Source: Tanypteryx hageni (Eukaryota; Arthropoda; Insecta; Odonata; Petaluridae). From it: a DNA stretch of 64,000 nt. The stretch covers positions 81,046,572 through 81,110,571 of the forward strand of contig CM054116.1 of the NCBI GenBank assembly GCA_028673005.1, given 5' to 3'. The translations under genes were made by a program, and so were the position numbers. Below, in pieces: positions 61,261 to 64,000 of the stretch. The notes beneath the pieces were generated by a model. It was not told the DNA's origin. It ran no database searches and was given only the letters and a program-made list of their open reading frames with translations. How positions within the stretch are numbered: position 1 is the first letter of the stretch; the number at the start of each line of letters is the position of its first letter.

Positions 61261-61720
61261 ACGAAAATCTTGAAAAGTTCATCAATGGGGCTGCTAAAAA
61301 TCCGCAAATGTTTAAACAAATTTTCAAGGTTTATGTATTTCCGCATATGCTACGAAGCTGAAATTTTTTTGAAGGTAGAATTCATAAAAAAAACGTTATA
61401 AGGATTTTTGAAATTTTGATATTTCAATTTACTTGGCTGTTAAATATTCTTAAAATTTAAACAATTCGGTAAATGTTTAGGTATTACGGGGCAAGCTACG
61501 TAGCTGAAATTTTAAAGTTATTTAGAGGGTAGTTAAGTTGTATAAATAAACATTTTAATATTTCCTTGGTATCGTTATTACGGTCGTTATATATTTAAAA
61601 TTTAAACAATTAGATAAATATTATTTCACTTCTAGATAAGCTACAACGTTAAAATTGAGAAAATTGAGGAATTAGTGCACCCCATGGGAAATAATTATAA
61701 TATTCTTGAATTGCAAATTT
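61261..61720. repeat. Diverged ~146 bp tandem repeat (3 units)
   Basis: The anchor GCTACGnAGCTGAAATTTT recurs at 61349 and 61495, and as GCTACAACGTTAAAATTG at 61640, spaced 146 and 145 bp. ATTTAAACAATTnGnTAAAT precedes each of the last two units. Units are old and AT-rich. The sequence is not clearly related to the 16-19 kb arrays although the period is the same. Confidence 0.65.
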
Positions 61721-61870
61721 TAGGCATTGTTTTTATCAAATATTGTTCAATAAGGAAAGAAAGAAAATGGGTGCAGAGGTGAATTCGAATTAAAAAATAT
61801 TTCTAATAATGATATATCTCTGAAAAATTATTGTTTATCAGGGTGAGATAAAATGCAAGTACCAACTACT

Positions 61871-61872
<2 letters not shown>

Positions 61873-61935
<63 letters not shown>
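61873..61935. repeat. (TA)n microsatellite
   Basis: About 31 uninterrupted TA units. Confidence 0.97.
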
Positions 61936-61939
<4 letters not shown>

Positions 61940-62028
61940 TTCATAAATTGTAGTGTGAATTTTACATAGGCTATTTTTTAATGATGGTTATAGCTATTGC
62001 TGAAACGATCTAAGACATGAAAGCGGAA

Positions 62029-62497
62029 ATTCGAAAACTTGGACGCGAACCGATTGCCAGAGAATTTAGAAATTCCTGATAAATGCCTTGATTTCGCGGA
62101 AAATGAAAATTATGGTCTCATTTATATATTATTATGGCTTTGATTTTAATTACGACGTAAACTTATGATTATCATTATATCTACTCACATAAGGAATTTA
62201 GTAAAACATGAAAAGTATTTACATGTTGTGTTATGGCGTCATACCTAATACATGATTTTAAAATCCAACTAAGTGCTAAAGTCACGGATGATGATGTCAT
62301 AATCTTGACACAAAATATTCTAATTTTTTCGTTATTTTAGGGTATACAGTATAGTCTTAATGAAGATTATTCTTATTGCTCATGCAGGGCTATCTGTGTC
62401 ACGATACTTGAAATACGAAAACTTGGACACGAACCGATTGCCAGAGAATTCGGAAATGACGGATAGTTGCCTTTATTTCGCAGAAAATTATAATTAT
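62029..62497. repeat. 85-bp direct duplication, 384 bp apart
   Basis: 62029-62113 and 62413-62497 align without gaps; within them CGAAAACTTGGAC and CGAACCGATTGCCAGAGAAT are shared almost exactly. One frame reads ENLDxNRLPENxE...CLxFAEN in both copies, another reads IRKLGxEPIAREF. Most substitutions in the first frame change amino acids, so protein constraint is not shown. Confidence 0.75.
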
Positions 62498-63780
62498 TCT
62501 GCTGTAACTCATAGAACTTATTGTCTAATACATATAGGCTCCACGTGTCTGACGTGCTGTTGCCCTGGAGATCGCGTTGGTTTATTTACGAGTTTAGATC
62601 TTGGTGTATGGTGATTTTTTAAACGCTTTCAGTATGCAAGCACCGACCTCTCGTAAAATAAAGTTCAAACGAATGGTATTATTAAGCAAGTATAGGATGA
62701 TATGTGTGAGGCACGTTAATTCTGACAACAATTTTGGGCTGGAAACAACTGGAAGCATAAAAACTGATCTTTCGTCTTTTGATTTCTTCCTATGAGGCTA
62801 TGTCGAGGAAAATGCCTTAAAAATTAATACACAGTTTGTATGAATCGAAAATAAAACATATCACAGCTCATTCTCAACAAACTGCCTACCAAATTACATG
62901 TAGTTGCATTAAACATCATCTACCTTGCACATTCGTGCACCTAAAATGGCATAGGTAAATTTCAATACCTACACTTTTATTTTACCAATAAAAAGTTTTA
63001 ATCCCGGAATCAAATTAAATTGTACAAATTAATAACATTTAGGGTTCTCACTTAAAATGATCGGTCAAACTAAGGGGTTGACTATCGTTTAATGCGAACA
63101 TTTCCAGCTATTCTATTGGGCGCCAAGCGTATGAATTTTTTATCCATAATTGCAGTCGAAATTTTGTATTTATTAATTCAATTAATGTATTTATATTTTG
63201 TGCACAGTTCGGAATGAATGTAGAAGCTTCAAGAGATTTTCTACCATTCATTTCAGAGTTTAATAGAAATGTGTAATCCGATAAAATAAAATAATAGCAA
63301 AATCGATACGATTGCAATTATTCAATCTCCTCTCCTAAATTTTAGCCGTATCTAAATTACGTCGCAAAATAAACATGAAATTCAGCGCCATTATATGTCA
63401 ATGGCATAATAGCGTTTCATTTCTCTCCGTGATATTTAATAGAGGATGAGAATAATAACATCTTTTGGACAGTTTTCCTCTCTGTGCGTACTTCAGGCTA
63501 AAGAACGGGCTCGCGGGAAAATTTCCCCATCTGCAAGGGAATAAAATAAAAAAATACAAAACAAACTGACGAAAAGAGCGACATCTTCTGGCATCCGGCG
63601 AAAATTCCGTCGCGCTATTTTTCCTTCCCCTCTGTTCCGGTAGTAAGTGAAAGTGGCAGAGAAAAAAACTTTATTTTCATCCATTTTTCTTTCTTTTTCG
63701 GACCCGTCGATAAATTGAAACAACCCTTACGATCACGAGAAAACTTTTTGATTCGATTACGAATTCCAACAGGAATGATT
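62498..63780. other. AT-rich intergenic DNA
   Basis: No gene or element recognised. A somewhat CpG-richer bit lies at 63500-63620. Confidence 0.35.
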
Positions 63781-64000
63781 GTCCACTCCCTCATTCTCTT
63801 ACCTTTCTTCCTCTCTCTCTCTCTCCTTATAGTGCCTCTATTTTGTTCCTAACTCTTGTTGTTCCATTCCCAAACCCTTGCCCTTCCCTCCTATATCTCA
63901 ACCCCCTTCGACATGTATTCCCGCCCCTTCTTCCCCGTCCCTCTTTCTTCACACCCTCTTTCTCTCTCATACCGCTCTTCTTATCGTCCCTAACCCTCCT
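63781..64000. repeat. Pyrimidine-rich tract, runs off the window end
   Basis: CTTCCTCTCTCTCTCTCTCC and similar words continue to the last base. No fixed period is visible. Confidence 0.7.

Overview
This is a gene-poor stretch of an animal nuclear genome, most likely an arthropod and plausibly an insect. That is inferred from AT-rich intergenic DNA, tRNA-derived SINEs, an RTE-type LINE, many decayed hAT elements and Tc1/mariner-like debris, long GA/CT and TA microsatellites, and a tRNA-Gly-type sequence close to the insect form. I see no bacterial operon structure, no CRISPR array, no rRNA and no complete host protein gene. The species cannot be named from the sequence.

Layout. 1-9.6 kb: AT-rich DNA with polypurine/polypyrimidine tracts, a decayed Tc1/mariner-type transposase (3.73-4.08 kb) and pieces of dispersed repeats. 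9.64-10.48 kb: a long all-pyrimidine tract with a higher-order repeat of about 155-162 bp. 10.58-12.23 kb: a decayed hAT transposon. 12.43-17.64 kb: an older repeat element built of ~146 bp tandem units, interrupted by a full-length RTE-like LINE (12494-15724) with matching 10-bp target duplications and an uninterrupted 986-codon ORF; this is the only long intact gene. A second copy of the ~146 bp array lies at 18.55-19.50 kb. 21.9-24.0 kb: a ~36 bp minisatellite split by a hAT-like element, itself split by a SINE, each layer dated by its own target duplication. 24.36-27.64 kb: a 3.3-kb hAT-type element with a perfect 8-bp palindromic target duplication and a smaller hAT element inside. 29.9-48 kb: TA/GA microsatellites, a second SINE (33.92-34.23 kb), a perfect 37-bp inverted repeat beside TA arrays (39.4-39.9 kb), and a GC-richer candidate promoter/5' UTR zone (43.1-44.0 kb). 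49.8 kb: a coding-like exon candidate on the minus strand. 50.6-51.0 kb: two duplicated tRNA-Gly-like genes with abnormal anticodon loops, enclosed by inverted repeats; a third degraded relative is at 56.96 kb. 54-59 kb: a non-autonomous hAT element with TIRs and target duplication, a small exon candidate, a SINE tail fragment and a hAT C-terminal relic. 61-64 kb: another ~146 bp tandem series, a TA array, an 85-bp direct duplication and a pyrimidine tract.

No set of genes here works together as a pathway. The window is a stratified record of transposition. Its most unusual items are the tRNA-Gly-like pair with shifted anticodons, two SINEs that share a body and core domain but have different tails, and the nested insertions that can be ordered in time.
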